Assembly: GCA_937905985.1 (NCBI GenBank)
Contig: CALCWC010000138.1
Span: 1-48,952, forward strand
DNA: 48,952 nucleotides
Source: an uncultured Verrucomicrobiales bacterium
GTDB lineage: Bacteria; Verrucomicrobiota; Verrucomicrobiia; Verrucomicrobiales; Akkermansiaceae
Direction of reading: 5' to 3'
Below the pieces are notes generated by a model. It did no database searches and had not been told where the DNA came from. It saw only the letters and a list, made by a program, of their open reading frames with translations. The position numbers and the translations under genes were made by a program. Positions 1 to 8,076 of the stretch are shown here, one piece after another. Within the stretch, counting starts at the first letter, position 1. Every line of letters begins with the position of its first letter.

Positions 1-248
1 CATGTGTGTACACACATGACGAGAAGTGCTTGACCCCCAATGAACAGCGGCGCTCTGCGTGTCATGTGTGTACACACATGACGAGAAGTGCTTGACCCCC
101 AATGAACAGCGGCGCTCTGCGTGTCATGTGTGTACACACATGACGAGAAGTGCTTGACCCCCAATGAACTGCGCCGCTCGGTGTGGCATGTGTGTACACA
201 CATGACGAGAAGTGCTTGAGCCCCAATGAACTGCGGCGCGCAGTGGGT
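1..248. repeat. 62-bp tandem repeat, four copies, each with an 18-bp palindrome
   Basis: Units begin at 1, 63, 125 and 187. Each opens with the perfect palindrome CATGTGTGTACACACATG, followed by a constant stretch ending near AATGAAC. Units 1 and 2 are identical; units 3 and 4 diverge in their last ~15 bp. The array probably continues left of the window. The 14-bp core TGTGTGTACACACA also occurs at 41115-41128. No open frame runs through the units. It could be a multi-operator array, a recombination site or a VNTR; the sequence does not decide. Confidence 0.95.
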
Positions 249-360
249 CATATATCCAAGGCCTTTCCGAGAAAGACGGGCATCACTACGACGTGCTCAG
301 AGGCAAAGACAAGACCCTCTATTTCGACATTACCGCGTATTGGCAGCACGAATACGGCAA
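230..360 (+). pseudogene. decayed protein-coding remnant next to the repeat array
   Basis: After a stop at 227-229 the frame reads a protein-like stretch containing YDVLRGKDKTLYFDITAYW (around 287-343). Its composition is aromatic and acidic and unlike the Ser/Thr/Arg-rich readings of the other frames. It has no credible start and loses protein-like character after about 360, before the promoter of the next gene. I do not recognise the family. It may be the tail of a gene cut off by expansion of the repeat array. Confidence 0.35.
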
Positions 361-382
361 TAGGCTTCCCCGTGAATGGGGA

Positions 383-411
383 TTGCCAAGCGGTGGCGGT
401 TGTGGTATCTT
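383..411 (+). promoter_or_regulatory. sigma-70-type promoter of the Sel1-like gene
   Basis: TTGCCA (383-388), 17-bp spacer, TATCTT (406-411), then 23 nt to the ATG at 435. It argues against the longer in-frame start at 183, which lies inside the repeat array. Confidence 0.5.
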
Positions 412-434
412 CCGTGAGAACCACCCTATACCCT

Positions 435-1061
435 ATGCAGGAGACCACACATTCCGCATGGCTGAAAAATGCCGCCGCCAATGGCAACGCGCAGGCAGCG
501 TTCGAATACGGACGCTGGATGATGCGCCGCGCCGCCACGCCTGACGATGAGAACACTGGCCGCGACTACGTGCGCCGTGCCGCCGAGGGTGGATACCTCC
601 CCGCCATCTACGATGAAATCATGGAGCCCCTGTACTACGGCGCCGACAATCCGGAGGAGCTGGCTTCATGGTTCCGCTTCGCCATCGGCAGGAACGGCGG
701 CCGCGCGCTGGTGCGCTTCATTCACGGCTTCCTTATGCATCAGCATATCTGGTACGCCCTCGCCAACCCGCGCAGGGTGCGCATCGGCATCCGTATGTGC
801 CACATGCTGCTGGACTCGCCCCAGGCCACTGCCATGAACTGTCCCTCCATGGCCGGGATGGTATGGTGCTTGTCGGAAAGCGAGCGTCCCTGGGCGGCCA
901 CCCTTGGCAAGCCCCTGCTGCGCCGCCTGGTGGATGCCAACGGCGCGGAGTTCTGCGCCTCCATGGCGGATTTCCTGGATTGGGCGTCGCATCGTCCCTT
1001 CCTCCCGGATGACTGCAAGCGCCAGGCGCAGCTCTGGAGAAAACGCGCCGCGGGACAATGA
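435..1061 (+). CDS. Sel1/TPR-like repeat protein, hypothetical
   Basis: 208 residues from the ATG at 435. The N-terminal third (WLKNAAANGNAQAAFEYG, then YVRRAAEGGYLPAIY) has the alternating small/aromatic helical pattern of Sel1-like repeats. The rest is alpha-helical with many Trp, Met and Cys residues and matches no family I can name. There is no signal peptide or membrane segment, so it is probably cytoplasmic and acts by protein-protein contact. The frame stays open upstream to 183, but that part translates the 62-bp repeats and a decayed gene; a promoter at 383-411 supports the later start. It is convergent with the ankyrin gene, 20 bp apart. Function unknown. Confidence 0.6.
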   Translation: MQETTHSAWLKNAAANGNAQAAFEYGRWMMRRAATPDDENTGRDYVRRAAEGGYLPAIYDEIMEPLYYGADNPEELASWFRFAIGRNGGRALVRFIHGFLMHQHIWYALANPRRVRIGIRMCHMLLDSPQATAMNCPSMAGMVWCLSESERPWAATLGKPLLRRLVDANGAEFCASMADFLDWASHRPFLPDDCKRQAQLWRKRAAGQ

Positions 1062-1081
1062 TTGTCTGTCTTCGCCAGGGC

Positions 1082-2194
1082 CTACGGGTGTTGGGGATTC
1101 AGAGGCTTTCCCGCGGGTTTGGTGGCGGCATGCGGGTTGGAGATGCCGTAGGGGGAAATGATTCTGAAATCGAATCGGGGCGGCAGGGGCTCCGTTGTGG
1201 CGAACGACAACCCGAAGCTGATGCTCTCGCCCGGCTTGAGCCTGTGTGTGCGACTGTACCAGTTGGACGTAACCACCGTGTGGAAGCCGTTTATCGCGGG
1301 GCTCGTGCTGAGTGTGTAGGAAATGGGATTGGTGTCAATGTCCAGGTCTTCGTCCACGTCCACGGCGTAATTGGTCATGCTCACCGTCACGCTCAACACC
1401 TTTTCGTTGCCGTATTCATGCCATGTGTAGTCGTCGATCGAAAGCGGTGGGAGGAGATTTCCCATAATGGGGGATTCCCATTTGTTCAAGGTTGTGGAGT
1501 CACCCCCAGTGGACAGCATTTCCACGCAGGCGGCGCTGCCTTCCTCCCTTGCAATATCGAGCGCGGTTCTCCCCTTGGCTGCTTCCTCGAAACACCACTC
1601 GCCCCCGGTGACGGCGGAAACGTTGGCGCCGCGGCCTATCAGCAGCTGAACCATGTCCGCATCGTTCCAGAAGGCGGCGGTCATCAGCGGCGTTGATCCA
1701 TCCAGGCGGACTCGGCCCTCGATATCCGCCCCGGCATCCAGCAGCAGCTCCACCATCTTGTATTCCTTCATGACCACTGCCAGCTGCAGCGGCGTGTATT
1801 GCTCCACCCCGCAAAAGGGAAACCCGGTACCGGGCCTCAGGACGGTATGCGAGGTCTGCACCCGCTTCTCCAGGTCCGCGCCCAGCGCAATGCACTTTTT
1901 CACCCCCTCCACGTTGCCCTCGGTAATGGCTTCTTGCAGCGGCGTGTAGCTCATCATCCCGGTTTCGCGGCTCAGCTCCACCGCCAGGTTCACGTTGTCG
2001 GCGGTCACTTCATCCCAGTGGACTTCCATGTACAAGCCGTGGTCCCAGTGCCAGTGGAAGGGGGCTACGTGGTGGAAGGTGGGGGAATCCCGGTGCGCGG
2101 GGGCAGGGGATGTTGGAAGGCACCACACCGCACCAGCGGCCAGCATGATAGCCGCCGCCGCTACGACCAGCGCTGTTTTGTGTCTCCTATGCAT
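1082..2194 (-). CDS. secreted or membrane-anchored ankyrin-repeat protein
   Basis: 370 residues. An N-terminal hydrophobic segment (~residues 8-27) follows RRHK and is a signal peptide or anchor. Residues ~75-230 hold ankyrin repeats: TPLQEAITEGNVEGVKKCI, TPLQLAVVMKEYKMVELLL, TPLMTAAFWNDADMVQLLI, then TALDIAREEGS. The C-terminal ~140 residues look beta-rich (YTLSTSPAINGFHTVVTSN, RLKPGESISFGLS), like an Ig- or NEAT-like fold, and were not assigned. A Shine-Dalgarno-like AAAGGA lies before the ATG. The upstream region shares an identical 31-bp block with the neighbouring gene at 2333-3415, which suggests co-regulation. Likely role is extracytoplasmic protein binding; the partner is unknown. Confidence 0.8.
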   Translation of the reverse strand: MHRRHKTALVVAAAAIMLAAGAVWCLPTSPAPAHRDSPTFHHVAPFHWHWDHGLYMEVHWDEVTADNVNLAVELSRETGMMSYTPLQEAITEGNVEGVKKCIALGADLEKRVQTSHTVLRPGTGFPFCGVEQYTPLQLAVVMKEYKMVELLLDAGADIEGRVRLDGSTPLMTAAFWNDADMVQLLIGRGANVSAVTGGEWCFEEAAKGRTALDIAREEGSAACVEMLSTGGDSTTLNKWESPIMGNLLPPLSIDDYTWHEYGNEKVLSVTVSMTNYAVDVDEDLDIDTNPISYTLSTSPAINGFHTVVTSNWYSRTHRLKPGESISFGLSFATTEPLPPRFDFRIISPYGISNPHAATKPAGKPLNPQHP

Positions 2195-2222
2195 GGTGTA
2201 GAATCCTTTGTTTCTCTTTCTA

Positions 2223-2288
2223 TACCCCTATTAAGCCACCCCAAGCCAAAATGCACAATCAAAAATGATTTTTTTTAAAAAAAGTGCC
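2223..2288 (-). promoter_or_regulatory. 31-bp conserved upstream block plus A/T tracts, copy 1
   Basis: Positions 2223-2253 are identical to 3451-3481, and similarity continues through oligo-A/oligo-T tracts to about 2288. On the minus strand the block contains the direct repeat TGGCTT-gggg-TGGCTT (10-bp period), then TAATAGGGGTAT. That layout fits an activator site over a weak -35 and a -10 near TATAGA. It lies 29 bp upstream of the ankyrin ATG. The regulator is unknown. Confidence 0.6.
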
Positions 2289-2332
2289 ACGGGGGGTGTT
2301 GTTGGTGGTAATGGGAGTGGATACACGCCAGC

Positions 2333-3415
2333 TTATGCTTCTGTTTTTGCCTTCCTTCGGGTCGAGCGCCGGAAGATATCGTACCCGCAGCTGATGGTCA
2401 ACAGGGAAAAAAGTATGGCGAAGACCCCGATAAAGATGCTGACCACCCAAAAGAATGCGGGGTCGTCCACCGTGGCATCCTGAGGGCGGTCCGGCGGATA
2501 GCGCAGGTCAATGGGGGCTCCCGGCTTGAAATGTCCGTAATCGAAGCTGCCAATGGATTTCGTCTCGTAACGCCGCCCATCCACCACATAGCTGTAGCGC
2601 GGCGTGTAGGTGTTACTTCCATATTCACGCTCCACGGCGGTCACGGTTCCGGTGATTGGGAGATAGAAGAAGCTCATACCGATGGCCGTCTTGAAGAAAT
2701 GGCAGGTATCCCAGATGGAGGCCGCGCCCACGCAGGCAAAGAGACAGCCTAGGAGAACGGTTTTCAAGGTGGACATGGGCTTTTCCCGCTCCGGGATGTA
2801 GTTTTCCTCGATGAAATCCTCCGGGTTGGGAGCGGCGGAGCACTCGGAAGCCGGAGCCTTCACCAGCGCGGCCACCGTCTCCACATCCCGCAGATTCATT
2901 AGCCCGCGTATGGGGCCGCCGTCCAGGGCGTAGGAGAGGGGATTTCGGAGATCGTCGGCTCTGTCGAGACCCTGTTGACCGTGCTGCAGATACGTGACCC
3001 CGCGTGAGGGGCCGCCATCCTCGTAAACGATGCTGCCTCTGCCGTTCTTCCCGCGCTCAATGCTCACGTAGTCGTGCACGTCCCAGGATTTGACCTTGAA
3101 GCGGAAAATCCCCCTGGTGAGGACGATGCTGCGGCGGTTGGTCACGGCGTACACCTTCAGGAAGCGCTGGGCCAGCACGCGAACCATCTCCAAAAGGACG
3201 ATACTGAAGCAGAAGACCAGAATGAGCGGGTATGACCTGCCTAACCAGCCAACAGCCATGCCTGCCGCCAGCAGTACGGCAAGCCGGCGCAGGTCCGGTT
3301 TGGGGCGGCCGAGCCACAGCAGGCGCTCCCCGTCCCGCAGGGTTTTGTTGATGCGGCACCGCTCCGCGCCCGTTGCGCGGATACTTTCCCACAGGCTGGC
3401 TGAATCAGGGTGCAT
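2333..3415 (-). CDS. membrane protein with bacterial PH-like and DUF3592-like domains
   Basis: About 360 residues from the ATG at 3415; an ATG at 3451 would overlap the last base of the conserved regulatory block and is less likely. Residues ~25-150 (GERLLWLGRPKP, two hydrophobic helices, YAVTNRRSIVLTRGIFR) resemble the bPH2/YdbT-type module of bacterial membrane proteins. The C-terminal half has a TM helix, then GTVTAVEREYGSNTYTPRY and YVVDGRRYETKSIG, a typical DUF3592 core, and a final TM helix ending in a basic tail. DUF3592 proteins are of unknown function. It shares its upstream block with the ankyrin gene, which suggests a common regulon. Confidence 0.7.
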   Translation of the reverse strand: MHPDSASLWESIRATGAERCRINKTLRDGERLLWLGRPKPDLRRLAVLLAAGMAVGWLGRSYPLILVFCFSIVLLEMVRVLAQRFLKVYAVTNRRSIVLTRGIFRFKVKSWDVHDYVSIERGKNGRGSIVYEDGGPSRGVTYLQHGQQGLDRADDLRNPLSYALDGGPIRGLMNLRDVETVAALVKAPASECSAAPNPEDFIEENYIPEREKPMSTLKTVLLGCLFACVGAASIWDTCHFFKTAIGMSFFYLPITGTVTAVEREYGSNTYTPRYSYVVDGRRYETKSIGSFDYGHFKPGAPIDLRYPPDRPQDATVDDPAFFWVVSIFIGVFAILFSLLTISCGYDIFRRSTRRKAKTEA

Positions 3416-3450
3416 GGTTGTCAAATCACTTCCCGGTTGGCTAAATCTCA

Positions 3451-3520
3451 TACCCCTATTAAGCCACCCCAAGCCAAAATGTACGACAAAAAATGCATTT
3501 TTTTCAAAAAAAAGTTGCCA
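3451..3520 (-). promoter_or_regulatory. 31-bp conserved upstream block plus A/T tracts, copy 2
   Basis: Positions 3451-3481 repeat 2223-2253 without a mismatch; the oligo-A/oligo-T flank to 3520 is similar but not identical. The ATG of the downstream gene at 3415 lies 35 bp beyond the block. The same TGGCTT direct repeat with 10-bp period is present. Confidence 0.6.
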
Positions 3521-3566
3521 TGCGGCGGCGCATTGCAGGAAACAGGCGCCTGGAGAGGAGCGAGCC

Positions 3567-3835
3567 TTGATTCGGTGCCGCCTCACGGCACCTCACCCCT
3601 TTGGGGCAAACGCGCTTCGCGGTTTGTCCAATCCGCCTTACCGCGCCGCAAGCGGCGCGCCCCTCCGGGGGCCGTCGGCGGCTTTGATTCGGTACCGCCG
3701 CACGGCACCTCACCCCTTCGGGGCAAACGCGCTTCGCGGTTTGTCCAATCCGCCTTATCCAGCGCGCCGTACGGCGCGCTAACTTTCCAATTTGTACATT
3801 GTACATTGTACATTGTACATTGTACTTTTTTCTCA
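3567..3835 (-). repeat. dispersed array-hairpin element, copy E1, with an internal 73-bp duplication
   Basis: This gene-free stretch holds two ~73-bp direct repeats (3567-3640 and 3684-3757, period ~117), each with GC-rich imperfect palindromes. A perfect GC palindrome follows around 3761-3780, then a linker, then five 7-bp units of (A/T)TTGTAC at 3791-3825. Read on the minus strand the order is heptamer array, AT linker, GC hairpin, as at 35082-35155. No ORF of credible composition crosses it. Confidence 0.85.
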
Positions 3836-3862
3836 GGATGGAGGTGTCGGTCGGAGTATTGC

Positions 3863-6070
3863 TCATTCCCCCAGGGCATGTTGGGCTGTTTGCAGGGCGT
3901 TGCCTTGGGGGGAGGTGAGGACGGGGAAGGTGGCTGTGGGGAAGGCGCGCTGGATGGCATCCACGGCAGCGTCCATCTCCGCGGTGGTGGAGACGGCCTC
4001 CCCGTTGTTGGTGACGGTGGCGGAAGAGGTGGCGGCGGTTGTGGCGGCGCCGTTTTTCAGCTCTGCGAGCTTGCGGTCCAGGTACACCTGCCAGCGGGGC
4101 AGGTAGTAGTGGCGCATGGTTTCCGAAAACTCGCGGTGGGCGTAGTCGTTGAGCGGGGAATTGTCGGGGGCCCAGGTGGTGATGAGGCGGCGGAGGGCTT
4201 GCACCATCTGGGCGCGTGCCTGCGGGTTGTCGCCCGCGCGGTCGGCGGCACCCTTCTCATACGCGCCGAGCAGGAAGAACTCTGATGTGGCGAGCACGTC
4301 CGCACTTTGGCGTATCAGCTCCAAAAACTCCCCGCTGTGCTGAGCGAACGCATTGGTATCGCGTGCCTGATAGTCCGCCTCCAACTGCCGTAGCAGCGGG
4401 CGTGCGCGGTCGGCGAGCACCTGACGCGTGAGGTCCGCCAAATCGTAACGGAAAGTGGGCAGGGCGTCCAGATGGTACTCCCTGCCCGCCGCGAGCAAGA
4501 GACGTGCGGCCTGCTCCACGCGAGTGTGGGTGTAGTATGGCGTGGAGGAAGCCCAGGTGGACACGCGCTGCGCGCTCAGGGAGGGGCGCGCGCAGAGGAT
4601 GTTCTCCAGCCCGCCCTCGCGCATGCCGGTGGGGTTGTACACGCTGTCGGCCAGCAGGGAGAGGGCCTGCACCAGGCGGGCATCTTCCACGCCGTATCGG
4701 GCGTGTGCGTAGCGTGCCAGGAAAGCGTTGCGGTCAATTGGCGCGGTGGTGGCCAGGTTGGCGCGCTCGGTGAGCAGGGCATCGTAGAGCGGGTTGGTCT
4801 CCAGCCCCTCGGAGAGCATGCCGATGCCCTCGAAGGGCACGGGCTTCTCCAGCAGGGGGAACCCGCCGTACATCACCTGCTTGCCGCCGAAGTTGGCCAG
4901 CTCGCACCAAATTTGCGGGAAGCCCTGCACCTGCGGCCGCGCCAGTCTAGGGTGGTCGCGGTAGTACGGGTCGTGATCCGGGGTAAGGTTCTTGTCCAGC
5001 AGCAGGATGCAGGAGTGCGCCCGGTCCAACCCGGCCAGGAGTTGTGGCAGCGGGTTGTGCCCCCAGGCTTGGAGGAACCAGGTGCTGCCGGGGGACGCCG
5101 CCTGCATGCCCTGCTGAATCGCGCGGGCGCAGACTCGCAGGTCGCAGCCCGTGGAGTTGCCGCCCTCGTGGAAGAGGTCGCCGCAGAACGCGGTGGCGCG
5201 GCAGCCGTAGTGTTTCTCCAGCAATTGATACCAGCGCGCCGCCAGTTGCGGGAAAGCGGGGGAGGCGGGATCCAGCACGGCGGGGCGGTCGTACACCTCC
5301 ACCCATTTGCCCTGAGGCAGCACGCGCCCGCCTGCCTGGTCTGGTGAAACATCGTGCGGCAGGAATCCCGTGTAGGCCTGCAGCACAGGCTCCATGCCCA
5401 GCTCGCGCGCCCGCTGCACCAGGAACTTGCCCAGCTCGGCCTCGCGGCGGATGATGTCGGGATGCACGGGACCGCCCTCGCCCTCCAGGTTGCCCATGTG
5501 CCACCAGGCGGCGTACACGGGGCTGGCAATGAAGTTCTCAATCTGCTGCGGCGTGCAGCCCAGCCCGGTGAGAAAATCCTGCCACACGGCCTCCAGCCCG
5601 GAGGTTACCAGCACGTAGCGGTAGCCGCACAGCGCCAGCAAATCCAGCTCACGCTCCCAGCGGGCGCGGTCCCAGTGCGCGCCGCTGTAGCTGAGGGTGC
5701 AGTAGTTGAACGCAAAATTCTTCTGTGGGGCAGGGGGCAGCACCACGCGCTCCGGCGGCAGCACCAGGCGCGCGGCGGTCGCGTTGTCTCCGTTGCGGGA
5801 GAGATGCACCCCCGCCATCGCCCTCAGGTAGTACCCATAGGCGCGCAGGCATTCGCGACGATTGGGCGCGGTCACGCGCAGGCGGCCGTCATGCGAGTCC
5901 AGCGCGGCGGGGGTGTCCGCAATGCGGAACTCCACCTTTCCCGCCCATTGCGGGGTGACGCGCGCCACCGCCTCCGTAAGCGGAGCAAGCTCCCCTTGCG
6001 AGGGAGCTTGCGCGTAAATGGCGGCGGGCATGGCCAGAGCCGCCAGCATGCTGGCTTGATAGCCGGTCAT
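3863..6070 (-). CDS. alpha-N-acetylglucosaminidase, GH89 (NAGLU-like), secreted
   Basis: 735 residues with a signal peptide of about 21 residues (ending IYA-QAP). The order matches GH89: an N-terminal alpha/beta domain (~25-110), a catalytic barrel (from FNYCTLSYSGAHWDRARWER, residue ~121), and an all-alpha C-terminal domain. YCTLSYS, SGLEAVWQ, HMGNLEGEGGP and WCELANFGG are family hallmarks. By position the two catalytic carboxylates are likely Glu302 (DLFHEGG) and Glu421 (MLSEGLETN). The family hydrolyses terminal alpha-linked GlcNAc, as in gastric-type mucin O-glycans or heparan sulfate. It starts 10 bp after gspG in the secretion operon, so it may be an exported cargo. The last ~60 residues (Thr/Ala-rich) are less conserved in character. 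Confidence 0.9.
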   Translation of the reverse strand: MTGYQASMLAALAMPAAIYAQAPSQGELAPLTEAVARVTPQWAGKVEFRIADTPAALDSHDGRLRVTAPNRRECLRAYGYYLRAMAGVHLSRNGDNATAARLVLPPERVVLPPAPQKNFAFNYCTLSYSGAHWDRARWERELDLLALCGYRYVLVTSGLEAVWQDFLTGLGCTPQQIENFIASPVYAAWWHMGNLEGEGGPVHPDIIRREAELGKFLVQRARELGMEPVLQAYTGFLPHDVSPDQAGGRVLPQGKWVEVYDRPAVLDPASPAFPQLAARWYQLLEKHYGCRATAFCGDLFHEGGNSTGCDLRVCARAIQQGMQAASPGSTWFLQAWGHNPLPQLLAGLDRAHSCILLLDKNLTPDHDPYYRDHPRLARPQVQGFPQIWCELANFGGKQVMYGGFPLLEKPVPFEGIGMLSEGLETNPLYDALLTERANLATTAPIDRNAFLARYAHARYGVEDARLVQALSLLADSVYNPTGMREGGLENILCARPSLSAQRVSTWASSTPYYTHTRVEQAARLLLAAGREYHLDALPTFRYDLADLTRQVLADRARPLLRQLEADYQARDTNAFAQHSGEFLELIRQSADVLATSEFFLLGAYEKGAADRAGDNPQARAQMVQALRRLITTWAPDNSPLNDYAHREFSETMRHYYLPRWQVYLDRKLAELKNGAATTAATSSATVTNNGEAVSTTAEMDAAVDAIQRAFPTATFPVLTSPQGNALQTAQHALGE

Positions 6071-6080
6071 ATGAGGGAGC

Positions 6081-6704
6081 CTACTTCCAGGAGCGGATGT
6101 TGGACACGTTGTCGGAGTTCTCGTCCTCGTTCGTGGTGCCGTCGCCCTTGCCGTCCGGTCCGAGCGTGAAGATATCGAAGTCCGGGTTCACGCCCTTGCC
6201 GGGCTTGCCCTTGGAGTTGTCCTGGTCGAACCCGAGGCGGTAGCGGTAGGTGTTGCCCCAGGGGTCCTGGATGACCCAGAGCTTCTTGCGTCCCTTGTCC
6301 GTGCGGACCTGCTGCTTGATGACGGGGATGCCGTCCAGCTCCTCCTTGGCCTTGGTGTTCTTGATAACGGCGAAGGCGGTGCAGTATGGGGGCAGGGGCA
6401 CGCCGGCCTCCTCGTCGGGCTCGCCGTTGTTGTCCTTGTCTCGGTACAGGGCGGTGTACAGCACGTTGGAGCTCGCCTCGTCGCCCTTGCCGTCCGGCAG
6501 GTTGCCGGCGTTGTCGGAGCGGTAGGCGTTCATGCCCGTCTCCAGCAAGGCAACCTGGTTCTGGGCGATGTTGAGCATCTTCTTGTTGTTGATGTACCCG
6601 CGAACCTCCAGAAGGATGACGGAGAGGAGGGCGAGGATGGCGATGCAGATGAGAATCTCCACCAGGGTGAAGCCTCTGCTGCCGTTGTTGACGCGCAGTT
6701 TCAT
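6081..6704 (-). CDS. gspG: type II secretion major pseudopilin, GspG-like
   Basis: 207 residues. A short basic leader ends at RG and is followed by the prepilin peptidase site and N-methylation helix FTLVEILICIAILALLS; the Glu at +5 is present. The C-terminal half has the GspG-type pattern WVIQDPWGNTYRYRLG and an Asp/Asn-rich loop (DGKGDGTTNEDENSD) like the calcium-binding loop of GspG. In the operon it follows gspF by 5 bp and precedes GH89 by 10 bp. It should assemble into a short periplasmic pseudopilus. At 207 residues it is longer than the usual ~145; the extra length sits in the middle and C-terminal loops. A type IV pilin role cannot be excluded. Confidence 0.85.
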   Translation of the reverse strand: MKLRVNNGSRGFTLVEILICIAILALLSVILLEVRGYINNKKMLNIAQNQVALLETGMNAYRSDNAGNLPDGKGDEASSNVLYTALYRDKDNNGEPDEEAGVPLPPYCTAFAVIKNTKAKEELDGIPVIKQQVRTDKGRKKLWVIQDPWGNTYRYRLGFDQDNSKGKPGKGVNPDFDIFTLGPDGKGDGTTNEDENSDNVSNIRSWK

Positions 6705-6709
6705 GGGCC

Positions 6710-8008
6710 TTAGACGGTTTCGATGATCTTCATCATCGGCATGAACATGGCGAGCACGATGGAACCCACCACCACGGCCAGGAACACAATCATGAGCGGC
6801 TCCAGCATGGCGGTGAGGGCGGTCACGTTGTTGTCCACCTCCTCATCGTACACATCCGCAACCTTCATGAGCATGTCCGGCAGCTGGCCGGTCTCCTCGC
6901 CCACGTCCACCATGGAAATCATCATCGGCGGGAACACCGTCGTGGAGGTCATCGGCGTCACGATGGATTCGCCTTCGCGCACCGCATCGTGAATCTTCGT
7001 CACCGCATCGGACACCACCACGTTGCCGGCCGTGTCACGCGTGATGAGCAGGGCCTGCAGGATGGGCACGCCGGAGGACACCAGCGTACCGAAGGTGCGG
7101 GAGAAGCGGGCCACGGAGCTCACCTTGATGAGCTGGCCGATCTTGGGCAGCTTCAGCAGGAAGGTGTCGATGGCGCGGCCGCCCTTGGGCGTGCGCTTCC
7201 AGATGCCGAGGCCGACGATGGTCAGTGCGACGAGGATGAGCACGAAGACGGCGTTCGGGATGAACGGCACCACATCGCATGCCATGCAGTTGTCGGAGAA
7301 GTTGAACACGAACTCGGAGAGGGCGGGCAGCTCCATGTTCTGGCTCTCGAACATGCCCTTGAACTTGGGCACGATGACGAGCATGAGGAACACCAGGATG
7401 CCCACCGCAATCGTCAAGATGATGCAGGGGTAGACCATGGCGGAGGTAATCTTGCCGCGCAGCTTGTTGGCCTTTTCCTGGTACTCTGCCAAGCGCTTGA
7501 GCACCACCTCCAGCACGCCGCCCAGCTCACCGGCCTTCACCATGTTCACGAACAGCTTGTTGAACAGGCGAGGATACGCCGCCAGGGCCTCCGAGAACGT
7601 GGCGCCGCCCTGCACGGACTCGCCCAGGGCCTCGATGGTGGCGCGCAGGTTGGCGTTGGGCTCCTGCTTGGAGAGCACGTTCAAGCTCTGCAGCAGGGGA
7701 AGGCCTGCGTCAATCAGCGTGGCGAGCTGGCGCGTGAAAATCATCAGTTCGCGCTGCTTCACGGGGGCACCGGGAGTGCCGCCGCCGGGGCGCTTCTTGT
7801 TCACGACGGGGCCGCCGCTCTTGGCTTCCCTCTTCTTTTGCTCGGCGGCCTTGGCCGCGGCATTCTTGGCGTTCGTTTCCTCGCACTCGCGGACCAGGAG
7901 TCCCTTGGCGCGAATTTCCTCCATGGCGGCTATCTTGTCGGCAGCCGTAATGAAGCCGGTGGATTCGTTACCGTTCTGGTCAAGCGCGGTGTACTTGAAA
8001 TTAGGCAT
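6710..8008 (-). CDS. gspF: type II secretion/type IV pilus inner-membrane platform protein, GspF/PilC family
   Basis: 432 residues from the ATG at 8008, where MPNFKYTALDQNGNESTG begins the typical GspF N-terminus. Two GspF repeats follow: the first from REQLATLIDAGLPLLQSL-like sequence near residue 90, the second from FSRTFGTLVSSGVPILQAL near residue 285. Three TM helices are visible (two around residues 210-270, the last near the C-terminus). A basic Ala/Lys-rich linker (~residues 45-75) is longer than usual. It should recruit the cytoplasmic ATPases encoded just upstream. The gap to the preceding ATPase gene is 68 bp. Confidence 0.9.
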   Translation of the reverse strand: MPNFKYTALDQNGNESTGFITAADKIAAMEEIRAKGLLVRECEETNAKNAAAKAAEQKKREAKSGGPVVNKKRPGGGTPGAPVKQRELMIFTRQLATLIDAGLPLLQSLNVLSKQEPNANLRATIEALGESVQGGATFSEALAAYPRLFNKLFVNMVKAGELGGVLEVVLKRLAEYQEKANKLRGKITSAMVYPCIILTIAVGILVFLMLVIVPKFKGMFESQNMELPALSEFVFNFSDNCMACDVVPFIPNAVFVLILVALTIVGLGIWKRTPKGGRAIDTFLLKLPKIGQLIKVSSVARFSRTFGTLVSSGVPILQALLITRDTAGNVVVSDAVTKIHDAVREGESIVTPMTSTTVFPPMMISMVDVGEETGQLPDMLMKVADVYDEEVDNNVTALTAMLEPLMIVFLAVVVGSIVLAMFMPMMKIIETV

Positions 8009-8076
8009 GTCAGTTTGGTGGTTATGGAAAATCCGTTGATAATATGCTAGCAAAATGCGGAGGCGGAGTCAAGCTA

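Noticed and set aside
1..248. CRISPR array
   Set aside because: The whole 62-bp unit repeats, with no unique spacers.
183..434. N-terminal extension of the Sel1-like protein
   Set aside because: It translates the 62-bp repeat and a decayed gene; a good promoter lies at 383-411, inside the extension.
2223..2253. Sigma-54 promoter in the 31-bp block (TTGGC...GGC)
   Set aside because: GG-to-GC spacing is one base short, which sigma-54 does not tolerate, and there is no activator gene nearby.
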